64,000 bases of DNA from Candidatus Paraprochloron terpiosi LD05 (GTDB taxonomy: Bacteria; Cyanobacteriota; Cyanobacteriia; Cyanobacteriales; Prochloraceae). The DNA lies in NCBI GenBank assembly GCA_018141785.1, contig CP073341.1:558001-622000 (forward strand), read 5' to 3'. Below, piece after piece: positions 19,903 to 29,563 of this stretch. Position 1 is the stretch's first letter. The number at the start of each line of letters is the position of its first letter. The translations under genes were made by a program, and so were the position numbers. The notes under the pieces are model-generated. The model was not told where the DNA came from. It saw only the letters and a program-made list of their open reading frames with translations, and searched no databases.

Positions 19903-20143
19903 CCAGTTTTTACATAATTTAGTTACGCTAAAGTTATTATAGCAGGTTCAATCCTCCCTTTGCGGCTTTGCGCGAGAACAGTCTAACAAGCTAAGGATAA
20001 TACAAAAGTAAGCTTACTTTTACTTACAAAAGTTACTAGGAACTAATCCTTGGTGAGCTGTGCTTGCCAATCTACATTTTGCTGCAGGTCGGGCGGGGGG
20101 AGTCGCAGGTCGGGCGGGAAGACCCCCCCTACACTGGTAACTG

Positions 20144-20410
20144 TTAAAGTTGGATCGGACCCAAACCAGCCCCCGGATCGCTGGGTAGCTCTAAGATGGG
20201 TTCCTCATGACTGTTAGCATTGCTGGGAGGGGACGGAGTGGGAGTAAGTGGGGCCTGTGCTCGAACACCCATCCAACTTTCTAACTCTCTACCGTACCTT
20301 CTTAAAAGCAAAGCCACCACATGACGAGGAGTTAAACCCGTCACTTCGCACAACCGATCCACAATTTCAACGCTTTCACCAGAAAGGGTGATTTGCTTCT
20401 TCTTCCTCAT
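20144..20410 (-). CDS. Ribbon-helix-helix-like partner of ParM
   Basis: An 88-residue protein: N-terminal KKKQITLSGESVEIVDRLCEV...HVVALLLRRYGRELE resembles a ribbon-helix-helix DNA-binding unit; the rest is proline-rich and probably disordered. Its ATG overlaps the stop of the actin-like gene by four bases. In plasmid ParMRC systems ParR is an RHH protein encoded right after parM, so this is a ParR candidate by position and fold. The assignment is inference. Confidence 0.6.
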   Translation of the reverse strand: MRKKKQITLSGESVEIVDRLCEVTGLTPRHVVALLLRRYGRELESWMGVRAQAPLTPTPSPPSNANSHEEPILELPSDPGAGLGPIQL

Positions 20411-21444
20411 AACAGCATTCCAGTCACACCACAAGTTTGGGGTTTGTCGGCAATTTTGAACCTTCCTTCAGTTTGCTCTACTAAAGGAGTGGCTAGAGGA
20501 GCAGAACCACCTACAATTAAGACTTCTGCTAACCCGGGTAACCATTGGGACCAACCAATTTTCAATTTATTACGAATATCAAAGAGCCATTTGTCAACGT
20601 AATTGGGAAATCTGTCGGCGAAACTAATTGCTGTGGTACCGTAACTCAAAGAACCGTCCGCGATCGCATCCATAATCAAACTTAGATCCGGGGTAGTATC
20701 CTGAGTCATTAAACTGGGATGCTTAGCTACGATTTGTGCCAGTCGATAGGTTCCCTCTACAATTACTCGGGACTCTCGTATTAGAGTCCCGTTTTTAGTG
20801 TAGAGCTGTCCGACACCAGTTTTGCCCCCCAGATCCAGAATGCCATTTATCCGGGCATATTTAAAGAGCTTATTACCTAATGCCCACTTGAAAGCCCCAA
20901 GAGTTTCCGGTTGCACTTCCATATTAGCAATACTGACGGTGATGTTTTTGCCGTTGCGGAGAATATGGTGGGTTCCCTTGAGTCCCTCAATCATAGCTTG
21001 GACTTTGTCTGTCTGCAAATCGTTAGGCAAAGAGCAGACGAGACGGTTCACCGTGACATTACTAACCCCAGGCAAGTTTTCAATCATAGCTAAAAACAGC
21101 TTGGGAGCTAAAAATGCTTTATCTAACTCGAAGGTGGGGGTTCCCCCTAAATCTTGTGCTACTGTTCCCACAGCCCAAGACTCCCCGATCAAGTTGGGGT
21201 TGTCTCCCCGCAAGTATTTAACGACAATGGAATTACTATCTTGTTCAGGATTGTCCCATTCTTCTAAATCTTTGTGCCAGGACGGGACTGTTTTCACATC
21301 GCCCCCGGTACAGTAGTATTTTATCATTCTGTTGCCCACATCAACCGCCACCTCTAAGCCTTTTTTGTGATTGACAGATCCGGTGGGGCGGGGTCCGCTT
21401 TGTTGGCCCGCGTATACATTTGCCTGGGTTTGAGTGTTAGACAT
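20407..21444 (-). CDS. ParM/StbA-family actin-like ATPase
   Basis: A 345-residue actin-fold protein. Phosphate-1 motif VDVGNR is near residue 34, phosphate-2 LDLGGKTGVG near 224 and adenosine motif VLIVGGSAPL near 312. Such proteins polymerise and push plasmid centromeres apart; chromosomal copies in cyanobacteria may have other jobs. The four-base overlap with a small RHH gene makes a parM-parR-like operon. I see no clear iteron array in the 350 bases upstream. Confidence 0.85.
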   Translation of the reverse strand: MSNTQTQANVYAGQQSGPRPTGSVNHKKGLEVAVDVGNRMIKYYCTGGDVKTVPSWHKDLEEWDNPEQDSNSIVVKYLRGDNPNLIGESWAVGTVAQDLGGTPTFELDKAFLAPKLFLAMIENLPGVSNVTVNRLVCSLPNDLQTDKVQAMIEGLKGTHHILRNGKNITVSIANMEVQPETLGAFKWALGNKLFKYARINGILDLGGKTGVGQLYTKNGTLIRESRVIVEGTYRLAQIVAKHPSLMTQDTTPDLSLIMDAIADGSLSYGTTAISFADRFPNYVDKWLFDIRNKLKIGWSQWLPGLAEVLIVGGSAPLATPLVEQTEGRFKIADKPQTCGVTGMLL

Positions 21445-21791
21445 TTAATTAGCTCGGTTACACTAGCCTCTCGTACTGTCAGATATTCTATATTACGAGG
21501 GTTCCATCATGGGATATTGTTTCACGCAGAGGCACAGAGGCACAGAGATTTAAAATCGTAGCATTGCCTACTATCATTATTTTTGGATACAAAAGTTTTG
21601 CCTAAAATATATACTTTATAATCACCTGCCATTAGCTGGTTTGACTATTCTTGCGCAAAGGGATAATTTAAAAGTTACTGCACAACATAATAAAAATTTT
21701 TTTTTAATTAGGTTTATTCGTAAGCCACTAAATTAATAACTAAGGGATAATCGTGTTTCTCATTTTTATTTTGGGGGGTGTTTCCAGCCCC
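21445..21791. other. Gap upstream of the parM-like gene
   Basis: A region of about 347 bases, AT-rich, with no coding frame I trust. It contains one CACAGAGGCACAGAG repeat at 21523-21548. I looked for tandem iterons of a parC-type centromere and did not see them. Confidence 0.4.
21523..21548. repeat. Dispersed CACAGAGGCACAGAG repeat, copy 3
   Basis: CACGCAGAGGCACAGAG followed by GCACAGAGA: a direct duplication of GGCACAGA within the copy. Same family as 7304 and 29441. Confidence 0.6.
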
Positions 21792-22012
21792 TCAACTGCC
21801 TGCACTACCCCCCAAAAGTTGCCAATATTCCTCATCAAAAGAACGTATCGACTCCCGCAGGTCCTCAATTTGCTGCTTTATACGTACCTGCTCCTCTTGG
21901 GGAGCGGTAACCAGTGCATTTTCCTTCCCCCCAACTGCTCCCGCAGTCGCCGTAGATTTTTCTCCACCTGTGCCAGACGCGCTGCTCTTTTGTATACTAA
22001 CCCAACTGTCAT
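21792..22012 (-). pseudogene. Small coiled-coil protein gene with a frameshift in a G run
   Basis: From ATG at 22012: MTVGLVYKRAARLAQVEK and NLRRLREQLGG. At the run of six C's on the plus strand (21927-21932) the frame must shift by one to continue ENALVTAPQEEQVRIKQQ...LRESIRSFDEEYWQLLGG and stop at 21792. Adding one base to the run gives a continuous 73-residue coiled-coil protein. No family recognised. Confidence 0.5.
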
Positions 22013-22116
22013 GGTAAGTGTTTAACCCTCTCTCTTCCTTTTCTGTTGTTTATTTTGAGGAGTTAGAATAAAAGATGGATCGGGCAAAGGCGCAAAGATT
22101 TTTTTGACTAATAAGG

Positions 22117-22540
22117 TTGATTACCCCTATGACTCAGACAGCAACCAAGAATATTCTACCACTACTTCTTTTACCGGACCACACCCAACTACCCGACTCT
22201 GATGGCACCTTTGTAAAAAACTTCCAAGAACATCCCCAAACCATCCTTTTAACTGATTCTCTTGGTTCCGTCCTCAAGGAAATCCATCCCGACGGAGATT
22301 ATGTTATTGGTCAAGATTGCAGTATTTATTGGCGAAGAACTATTCGACCACAAGAAGCATCTATAGAAGCACCCTCTTGGTGCTACATACCCAAACTCCC
22401 CCCCTGCTAAACGGAAAACCTCGGGATTTATATGATTTGTGGGAAGAATTTAAATACCCTTTTATTGCCATCGAATTCGCTCGTGGGGATGGAGAAGAAG
22501 AAAGAGATACAAATCCTTTACCCCTCTTAAAAAATGTTAC
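22117..22540 (+). pseudogene. Uma2-family pseudogene
   Basis: The N-terminal 95 residues closely follow the intact Uma2 protein at 9073 (DHTQLPDSDGTFVKNFQEHP). At a run of seven C's (22398-22404) the frame breaks; the next frame continues PPLLNGKPRDLYDLWEEF and FIAIEFARGDGEEERD, then similarity ends. The C-terminal half of the protein is missing. A recent duplicate lost by frameshift and truncation. Confidence 0.8.
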
Positions 22541-22671
22541 CATTATAAATAAGCTTACTATCAAAGTAACACAAAAATATCTTTTTGTCAATAAAAATTG
22601 TGTTATAAGGTATAAGATACGGATACAATAATTTTCACAAGTCGTTAAAGAACATCAAGAGAACAGCAGGT

Positions 22672-24849
22672 ATGGGTAGAGTAGTCGGCATTGACTTAGG
22701 GACAACCAACTCCGTAGTCGCCGTCATCGAAGGCGGTAAGCCAGTGGTAATTGCCAATTCGGAAGGGATGCGGACAACCCCATCTGTGGTAGGCTTTAAT
22801 AAAGAGGGGGAATTGGTGGTGGGGCAAATGGCACGGCGACAAGCCATAAGCAATCCCCAGAATACCTTCTATACCATCAAGCGGTTCATGGGTCGTAGAT
22901 ATGCCGAACTCCAACCAGGATTTCTAAGCGTCGCCTATACTGTTCGCGGTGACGAAGAGGAAAATATCAAAATTCGCTGTCCTCGCCTCAAAAAAGAATT
23001 TGCCCCGGAAGAGGTCTCCGCTATGATTTTACGGAAGCTGGCAGAGGAGGCAGAACGGTACTTAGGAGAAGAGGTAACGGGGGCTGTAATAACAGTACCT
23101 GCTTATTTTAACGATTCCCAGCGCCAAGCTACTCGAAATGCAGGGCGGATTGCGGGTTTGGAGGTCAAGCGTATTCTCAACGAACCCACGGCAGCATCTT
23201 TAGCTTATGGTTTGGATAGGCAGGACAATCAGACCATCTTAGTATTTGACCTCGGTGGCGGCACTTTTGACGTTTCGGTTCTGGACGTAGGAGATGGGGT
23301 ATTTGAAGTGAGAGCCACTAGCGGCGATACTCAGTTAGGGGGCAATGACTTCGATCGCCGCATTGTGGACTGGTTAGCAGAGAGCTTTCAGGAACAGGAG
23401 GGAGTGGATCTGCGTACCAAAGACCGCCAAGCTTTACAACGGTTGATGGAAGCAGCAGAAAAAGCCAAAATAGAACTGTCTGGAGTGAGTGTCACAGATA
23501 TTAATTTGCCCTTCATCACTGCCACAGATGATGGTCCGAAACACATCGAAACCAGACTGGATCGGGCTGAGTTTGAAAATTTGTGCGGCGACTTGGTGAG
23601 TCGCATGCGCCGTCCCCTGAAAAGGGTTCTTTCAGATGCAGGTATTAGTCCGGTACAAATCGATGAAGTAGTTTTGGTGGGTGGGGGAACGCGAATGCCC
23701 ATCGTTCAACAGCTAGTGCGCAGTTTAATAGATAGAGAACCAAATCAAAATGTTAACCCCGATGAAGTAGTAGCGGTAGGAGCGGCAATTCAGGCAGGGA
23801 TTGTTACTCGGGAAGTAAAAGATATCCTCCTCTTAGATGTCACTCCCCTATCTTTGGGTTTGGAAACCATTGGGGGCGTCATGAAAAAGTTGCTGCCTCG
23901 CAATACCACTATTCCCGTGCGCCGATCGGATATTTTCTCCACCTCAGAGAATAATCAAACCATGGTGGAAGTCCACGTATTGCAAGGGGAAAGGGAAATG
24001 GCAGCAGATAATAATTCCTTGGGACGGTTTAAACTAAGTGGCATTCCCCCAGCTCCTAGAGGAGTGGCCCAAATACAGGTTTCTTTCGATATTGATGCCA
24101 ATGGTATTCTCCAAGTTACTGCTAGGGATAAAACCACTGGTCGAGAACAAAGTATCACTGTAGCAGGTTCCTCCACCCTATCAGAAAGGGAAGTGAGCAA
24201 AATGATTGCTGACGCTGACAAGTTTGCCCAGGGGGATCGGGAAAGACGAGAACGGGTGGAAACACGCAACCGGGCAGCAGCTCTGACAGATCGGGCAGCC
24301 AGACGGCTCAGAGAAGTATCTCTGGATTTTGGTAGCCAGTTTACCAGCCCTTATCGCCGTCGCATCGAAAGTTTGAGTAGAGAAATCCTGGACAGTCTGG
24401 AACGGGATGATGAGCTGCGTCTCGACAGAGCCCAAGCCGATTTACAAGACGCTCTCTATGAAATGAATCGGGAAGTACGTCTTCAATATGAAGATGAAGA
24501 AGAGGGCTTTTGGGACTCCCTCAAACGTACCTTCGTTAGAGACGACTATGAAGATGAGTACTCCTATAATAGGAGGGAACCCTATGGCGAAGAAAGAAGA
24601 ACAAGACGGCGTCCCCGTTATGAGGATGAGGATGAATATGGCTCCTCTGAGGGTTATTACGACGACAGGGAAAGATCCCGTTGGAGCAGATATGGCAATA
24701 ATGACGACTTACAAGATAGTCCCTATGAAAATCGTAGAAGACGTAAGGAAAGTTCACGCAGATACCCCCAAACCTCTGTTAACAAGGGTAGACTAAGAGG
24801 AGAGCTTGAAAATGATTGGGATGAAGATGATGACGATGATTGGTATTAA
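22672..24849 (+). CDS. dnaK: Hsp70 chaperone DnaK with long charged C-terminal tail
   Basis: A 725-residue Hsp70. Nucleotide-binding domain with [13 protein letters not shown] at the N-terminus, [13 protein letters not shown] near 198 and LVGGGTRMP near 337; the substrate-binding domain follows. From about residue 612 the usual lid end is replaced by about 110 residues dominated by Arg, Glu, Asp and Tyr, ending DDDDDWY. Cyanobacteria have several DnaK paralogues; this tail resembles the DnaK1/DnaK3 type rather than the housekeeping DnaK2. dnaJ follows 46 bases later. Confidence 0.93.
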   Translation: MGRVVGIDLGTTNSVVAVIEGGKPVVIANSEGMRTTPSVVGFNKEGELVVGQMARRQAISNPQNTFYTIKRFMGRRYAELQPGFLSVAYTVRGDEEENIKIRCPRLKKEFAPEEVSAMILRKLAEEAERYLGEEVTGAVITVPAYFNDSQRQATRNAGRIAGLEVKRILNEPTAASLAYGLDRQDNQTILVFDLGGGTFDVSVLDVGDGVFEVRATSGDTQLGGNDFDRRIVDWLAESFQEQEGVDLRTKDRQALQRLMEAAEKAKIELSGVSVTDINLPFITATDDGPKHIETRLDRAEFENLCGDLVSRMRRPLKRVLSDAGISPVQIDEVVLVGGGTRMPIVQQLVRSLIDREPNQNVNPDEVVAVGAAIQAGIVTREVKDILLLDVTPLSLGLETIGGVMKKLLPRNTTIPVRRSDIFSTSENNQTMVEVHVLQGEREMAADNNSLGRFKLSGIPPAPRGVAQIQVSFDIDANGILQVTARDKTTGREQSITVAGSSTLSEREVSKMIADADKFAQGDRERRERVETRNRAAALTDRAARRLREVSLDFGSQFTSPYRRRIESLSREILDSLERDDELRLDRAQADLQDALYEMNREVRLQYEDEEEGFWDSLKRTFVRDDYEDEYSYNRREPYGEERRTRRRPRYEDEDEYGSSEGYYDDRERSRWSRYGNNDDLQDSPYENRRRRKESSRRYPQTSVNKGRLRGELENDWDEDDDDDWY

Positions 24850-24895
24850 TTCTAAAAAAGAAGAGAATACTGCAATTGATTGATAAATAATCCAT

Positions 24896-25831
24896 ATGGA
24901 AAACCAGCGGAATTATTATGAAATTTTAGGGGTTCGACCGAATGCAAATGAGGAGCAAATCAAAAAGGCATATCGGCGACTGGCTCGACTTTACCATCCC
25001 GACGTTAATCCCGGCGATCAAGCAGCAGAGGAGAAATTTAAGGATATCGGTGAAGCCTATGATATCCTCTCCGATGAAAACAAGCGCTCCCAGTACGATC
25101 GCGGGGACTTAAATGGGAAGCAAAGGAAAAGCAGGAAATCTGATCCTTACAAAACTGACTTTGTGGAAAACATCAACGGCTTTGTGGAGAAAATGCGCAA
25201 CGTCCGTGGGGATGGAAATACTGTTACTAAGAAACGTATCAGCAGGGCAAATGGGGCTGCTTACCGCCCAGGAACAAAGAAAACTACCAAAGTGGTATCC
25301 CGTCCTGCCAGAGGTACCAGGGACGTGGAAGCAAGGTTGACCCTACCTTTGGAAAAAGCCTATCAAGGGGGAAGGGAACGGATCCGTTTGGAAGACGGAC
25401 GCTCTCTAGAGATAGATTTACCCCAAGGAATGGCCAACGATCGCCTCATCCGTCTCAAAGGTCAAGGTATCCAAGGCGGCGACCTCTACTTAAAAATTGT
25501 CATCGCTCTCCATCCTTTTTTCGATGTGGTAGGGTCGGATCTTTACTGTCAGCTACCCATTACCCCAGCAGAAGCAGCCCTAGGGGATTCAGTGGAAGTG
25601 CCGACTCTGGACGGTTTGGTAAAGATGACCGTTCCCCCAGGTATTACTCCCGGTCAGCGACTACGTCTTACCAATAAAGGTTATCCCGACGAGAGAGGCG
25701 ATCGGGGCGATCAGTTCGTGGAAATTCAGATTGCGGTGCCCCAAAATCTCAGTGAGGTAGAACGGGAACTTTACGAAAAACTGCGGCAAATAGAAAGTTT
25801 TAATCCCCGCGAGAATTTGCTAAATTTGTAG
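24896..25831 (+). CDS. dnaJ: DnaJ-family co-chaperone (type II, no zinc finger)
   Basis: A 311-residue J-domain protein. The J domain has [20 protein letters not shown] and the essential HPD in [10 protein letters not shown] basic linker (residues about 75-145) replaces the Gly/Phe and zinc-finger regions, then comes the C-terminal substrate-binding domain ([23 protein letters not shown]). It stimulates the ATPase of a DnaK, most likely the adjacent one. Confidence 0.92.
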   Translation: MENQRNYYEILGVRPNANEEQIKKAYRRLARLYHPDVNPGDQAAEEKFKDIGEAYDILSDENKRSQYDRGDLNGKQRKSRKSDPYKTDFVENINGFVEKMRNVRGDGNTVTKKRISRANGAAYRPGTKKTTKVVSRPARGTRDVEARLTLPLEKAYQGGRERIRLEDGRSLEIDLPQGMANDRLIRLKGQGIQGGDLYLKIVIALHPFFDVVGSDLYCQLPITPAEAALGDSVEVPTLDGLVKMTVPPGITPGQRLRLTNKGYPDERGDRGDQFVEIQIAVPQNLSEVERELYEKLRQIESFNPRENLLNL

Positions 25832-25848
25832 GGTGGGCATTGCCCACC
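25832..25848. repeat. GGTGGGCA/TGCCCACC palindrome after dnaJ
   Basis: A perfect palindrome, GGTGGGCATTGCCCACC, starting one base after the dnaJ stop codon. It can form a hairpin and may end the transcript. It matches inverted repeats at 25925-25984 and 29488-29552. Confidence 0.6.
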
Positions 25849-26536
25849 TTCATGAGTCTGATAGAAATATAGGGCGATGTTATAATACCTTATACAATTA
25901 AATTATTTATGTTTAAATCCCTGTGATGGGCAATACTCTGTCCTCTTGTTGGTAAAGTTTGATTGAATTGGCTATTGCCTACCCTACTATTTTCATTTAG
26001 AGTCGCTACTAGTAGAGAAAAACCTCAGCAAACCTTAGTAATTTTTAACAAACCTGGGGTTGACAAAACCTGCCAATGTGGATCTAGTAGTATTGGTGAG
26101 TAACTGAACGATAAGTAGTTTGGCGAAAGCCCATCCCCGGCGATGTACAGAATAAACTTTCCCTTTGGGAATGATAGTTTCGGCAGCTAGGATAAATAAA
26201 CGTCGTTGTGAAGCCACAGTGGATGCAAGAGTAGCCAGAAAAGGCTCCAAATTCATATAACGCTTAACTTTTGGGTTAAGCTTTGCGGGCAGCCGCCTTC
26301 GTTCCGAGGAACGATGCTATACCTAGCTACGGTCGAACTCCGGTTTGATCGGGGGATTCTGTCTCCAGATTTGTGCAGTTTTGCATAGATTTTAGAAGGT
26401 TAAATGCTGCACAAGTGCCTAGTTAATTGCTATAATAGGAGATTGTGTGTCTAAATCCTGCTCGGACCAGGTTAAAAAAGACATCCGAAAAGCTGAAAAG
26501 CTACCTGTACGGCATCATTAGAGGACAATCAATCCC
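25849..26536. other. Long gap before rplU
   Basis: Nearly 700 bases. It holds an inverted-repeat element at 25925-25984 (GATGGGCAATA ... TATTGCCTACCC), a dubious 73-codon frame on the reverse strand (26035-26256, starting MNLEPFLATLAST) and a short hairpin CGTTCCGAGGAACG near 26302. The rplU promoter should be in the last 150 bases. I recognise no gene. Confidence 0.4.
26035..26256 (-). CDS. Possible small protein, unsupported family
   Basis: A 73-residue frame with a hydrophobic-basic composition (RRLFILAAETIIPKGKVYS, GFVNPRFVKNY). No Shine-Dalgarno sequence precedes the ATG and I know no relative. It is listed only because it fills an otherwise empty stretch and is not a shadow of another gene. 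Confidence 0.25.
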   Translation of the reverse strand: MNLEPFLATLASTVASQRRLFILAAETIIPKGKVYSVHRRGWAFAKLLIVQLLTNTTRSTLAGFVNPRFVKNY

Positions 26537-26941
26537 ATGACTTACGCAATCATTGAAATTGGTGGCACCCAACTGCGGGTGGAACCGGGTCGCTTCTACG
26601 ATATCAACCGACTGGAGGGGGAGAAAGACGGTACCTACACCATAGACAAGGTACTGTTAGTTCATCACGAAGACGATGTTACTATCGGTCAACCCTGCAT
26701 TGAAGGGGCTAAAGTAGAAGGTAACATTATGACTCATCGGCGAGGACGGAAAATTATCGTCTATAAAATGAGACCGAAGAAGAAAACCCGGAAGAAACGG
26801 GGACACCGTCAAGAATTGACTCGCTTGATGATTAATTCTATCAGTATTAATGGTTCGGTGCTGGCACAAGCTACGGAAACAGAAGCAGTTCAAGCAACTC
26901 CTGTCTTAGAACCAGCAGGAAGTGGGGCTGAAGTCGTATAA
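26537..26941 (+). CDS. rplU: 50S ribosomal protein L21
   Basis: A 134-residue L21 with the family start MTYAIIEIGGTQLRVEPG and the basic core MRPKKKTRKKRGHRQ at about 77-91. A C-terminal extension rich in Ala, Glu and Thr is typical of cyanobacteria. It binds 23S rRNA in the large subunit. rpmA follows 34 bases later. Confidence 0.97.
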   Translation: MTYAIIEIGGTQLRVEPGRFYDINRLEGEKDGTYTIDKVLLVHHEDDVTIGQPCIEGAKVEGNIMTHRRGRKIIVYKMRPKKKTRKKRGHRQELTRLMINSISINGSVLAQATETEAVQATPVLEPAGSGAEVV

Positions 26942-26975
26942 ATAGAAGATCTAATACAATTGAGGAGGTGCCATT

Positions 26976-27254
26976 ATGGCTCACAAGAAAGGAACAGGCA
27001 GTACTCGCAACGGTCGGGATTCCAATTCTAAGCGACTGGGAGTGAAACGCTATGGCTCTGAAGTGGTGAGGGCCGGGAATATCTTAGTCCGTCAGCGAGG
27101 GACTAAATTCCACCCTGGGAAAAATGTGGGTCGCGGTGGGGACGATACCTTATTCGCCTTGATTGACGGGGTGGTCAAGTTCGAGTATAAAAATAAAAGC
27201 CGCCAGAAAGTGAGCGTTTATCCCGTTTCTGAAACCACCAGTACAGCAGCTTGA
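26976..27254 (+). CDS. rpmA: 50S ribosomal protein L27
   Basis: A 92-residue L27: [20 protein letters not shown], then [20 protein letters not shown] and [17 protein letters not shown]. The N-terminus reaches toward the peptidyl-transferase centre. GAGGAGG eight bases before the ATG. Second gene of the rplU-rpmA pair. Confidence 0.97.
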   Translation: MAHKKGTGSTRNGRDSNSKRLGVKRYGSEVVRAGNILVRQRGTKFHPGKNVGRGGDDTLFALIDGVVKFEYKNKSRQKVSVYPVSETTSTAA

Positions 27255-27256
27255 AA

Positions 27257-27289
27257 CAGTTACCAGTTGTAATTCACAAGTGGTAACTG
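27257..27289 (+). terminator. Hairpin after rpmA built from the GTTACCAGT repeat
   Basis: CAGTTACCA at 27257-27265 and TGGTAACTG at 27281-27289 can pair, directly after the rpmA stop. It lacks a T run, as is common in cyanobacteria. The arms are the same short repeat found elsewhere in the window. Confidence 0.5.
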
Positions 27290-27336
27290 CTCCAATGTTA
27301 CAATGGCTCCCTGGTTAAAATAGCTCAGACAGGGAA

Positions 27337-28014
27337 ATGATATTGAAAATGCCGATCAAGCAATTGTTACAGCAAAAGATCCGACTGGGTGTGGCTTTCA
27401 CCTTGAGCCTTGGGGTACTTTTAGCCATTGCCCCCCAAGCAATGGCTCACCACCCTTTTGGTGGGGAAACTCCAGGAAATTTGTTGGAAGGCATGGTGTC
27501 TGGTATGGGGCACCCCATTATCGGCGTAGATCATCTGGCTTTTGTGGTTGCTAGCGGCTTGCTGGCAACTGGATTAACTTTCGGCATTTTTATCCCGGTA
27601 GGGTTTGTCTTGGGAACCATAGCGGGGACTGTGATTCATCTGCTGGCAGTGGATTTGCCTGCTGTGGAGGTGGTTATAGCTACCTCAGTGGTGGCATTTG
27701 GCGCACTGCTGGCGATGGGTTACAAACAAGACAATGGTTTTAAAACCCATACCCTAGGGCTGGCTGCCTTGGGAGCGATCGCCGGGGTATTTCACGGTTA
27801 TGCCTATGGAGAGACAGTTGTAGGTGCTGAAATGACCCCTATTGTGGCTTACTTAACAGGTTTTGCCACCACTCAATTAATGATTGCCCTAGGAGCATTG
27901 CTCTTCGGGAAGATTATCCAAAAGAAAGGTCCGACTTTACCTATCATGCGCTTTCTCGGTTTGGCGATCGCCGCTATTGGTATGGTGTTTCTCTCTTCTT
28001 CTTTTGGGGCATAA
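27337..28014 (+). CDS. hupE: HupE/UreJ-family membrane protein (probable nickel/cobalt transporter)
   Basis: A 225-residue membrane protein with a cleavable-looking N-terminus ending AMA-HHPFGG, then the family motif GHPIIGVDHLAFVVASG near residue 55 and about six hydrophobic segments. The His-rich motif suggests Ni or Co passage. The family serves hydrogenase or urease metallation or general uptake. No hydrogenase genes are adjacent. Confidence 0.88.
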   Translation: MILKMPIKQLLQQKIRLGVAFTLSLGVLLAIAPQAMAHHPFGGETPGNLLEGMVSGMGHPIIGVDHLAFVVASGLLATGLTFGIFIPVGFVLGTIAGTVIHLLAVDLPAVEVVIATSVVAFGALLAMGYKQDNGFKTHTLGLAALGAIAGVFHGYAYGETVVGAEMTPIVAYLTGFATTQLMIALGALLFGKIIQKKGPTLPIMRFLGLAIAAIGMVFLSSSFGA

Positions 28015-28096
28015 ATAAAACACTACCTCACACCTCACACCCTTTTGTGCGTCATTATGGTTCGGAGAATCCAATGAATGCAAGTAGATTTTAGAT

Positions 28097-29391
28097 ATGA
28101 CCATTAAAACCAAAATATTTTATATATGGTTGGTCATCGCTAGTGTTTTTGTTTTATTGCGTATATTGACTAACCCAATCACTTTGGGGTTCTTGGGAAA
28201 ACTAAAGCGCAGGGAAGTGTTGGTCAGGGAACAGGATGAGGTTTTGGTTCTACCTGAGGAGGAAAATAATGCTCCTAGATTTAGTAGTCAACCTTTACTC
28301 ACTGCGGTAGTGGATCAGACTTATATCTATGAGGTTAAAGCAGTGGATCCCGATGGGGATATGCTCACCTATCAGCTAGAAGAAAGTCCTAGGGGTATGG
28401 AAATCTCTCCCTCTTCGGGAAAAATTTCCTGGACACCACCAGTAGTTGGTCCTACGTCCGTGAAAGTTGTGGTGGAAGATGATGGGGGTGAGACAGATAC
28501 TCAGAGTTGGACCATAGATGTGAAGGCTGAAGCTACCGGATTTGTGACTGGGAGAGTCTATTCTGACGAATACTTGCCCGAAGGTGAGACCCTGTCAGTT
28601 AAAGCAGTAGTAACAGCGGATAATCATTACGGTCTTTACTATGGATCTCCAGGGAGGCTGCATTTTGTGGGCAGGAATGAAATTGGCTCTTCTGGTAATC
28701 CAGGTACATATAATTGGTCGGAGGCGGAAACTTTTCTCTTTGACCTCAAACCCGATGATTATTTATATGTTGTAGCCTGGAACAATGGGTATGCTAAGAT
28801 GTGGTTGGGAGAATTTCAGCTTTTCAATGATATCTACCTGAGGTCTAACAATAGAGATTGGGTCTCAACTATGGCTAGGGGAGATAAACTTGTAGATGAG
28901 GTTGGTATACCTTCCCAAAAAGTACTAGAATCAAAAATTAGCAACCCTAATTGGTCTAGTAAGCAAGAGTCAATACCCAATAAAAATCCTTCCCGGTGGG
29001 GGCAAGTTCCCCAGATTTCAGATTTAGCTGAATTTATCTGGCACGATTCCTTCCTTAGTAACAATAACGACTATGTCATCTTTAGAAGTAAAATCACCGT
29101 AGGCTCACATGTTGCTAGTTTCTACCCAATGGGTTTGGTAGGTCTTGTTGTTTATCTAGATGAAAATGAAAATGGGAGACGGGATAGCAATGAACTTTAT
29201 ACTCTTACAAATGCTGATGGTTACTATTCCTTATCCATACCATACCAAAAGGCACTTATACTTTAGGGCTAGAAACTCCACCTGGTTGGGTACAACTTTC
29301 TAGGGCAAATAGCACTTATGAAGTAATTGTTACTAATAATGAGGCAGTGTATCTAGATTTCCCCCTGACGAAAGATTCAACTGAGAATTGA
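28097..29391 (+). pseudogene. Surface/secreted multidomain protein, frameshifted near the C-terminus
   Basis: The first frame (to 29266) has an N-terminal membrane anchor and a cadherin/putative-Ig repeat (APRFSSQPLLTAVVDQTYIY, DPDGDMLTYQL, GKISWTPP). A middle domain I do not recognise follows, and then an SdrD B-like domain (VVYLDENENGRRDSNE, NADGYYSLSIP). It stops after a 5-base tandem duplication, CATACCATAC at 29236-29245. Removing one copy restores the SdrD B ending KGTYTLGLETPPGWVQLSRA and continues to a TGA at 29389. Without it the last strand of the domain is lost. Confidence 0.75.
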
Positions 29392-29440
29392 GAGAATAAT
29401 CAATACTGCCGTCGCAGCTGATCATTGGTATAAGAATTAA

Positions 29441-29468
29441 ACCACAGAGGCACAGAGGACACAGAGAA
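29441..29468. repeat. Dispersed CACAGAGGCACAGAG repeat, copy 4
   Basis: ACCACAGAGGCACAGAG then GACACAGAGAAAG; the best-preserved copy. It is followed by the inverted repeat at 29488. Confidence 0.6.
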
Positions 29469-29487
29469 AGATAAGAGAGGAAGTTCG

Positions 29488-29552
29488 TAGGGTGGGCAAT
29501 TGAGACAACGTTTGCTATCCTATAATGAGAGTAAATTTCTTATTGCCCACCC
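29488..29552. repeat. MITE-like inverted repeat with TAGGGTGGGCAAT ends
   Basis: GGGTGGGCAAT at the left end and ATTGCCCACCC at the right are perfect 11-bp inverted repeats about 40 bases apart, between the surface protein gene and lgt. It may also terminate lgt transcripts. Confidence 0.6.
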
Positions 29553-29563
29553 AGTTTCTTATT

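Noticed and set aside
21445-21791. parC-type centromere upstream of parM
   Set aside because: No tandem iterons of 8-12 bp could be found by eye; only one dispersed repeat is present.
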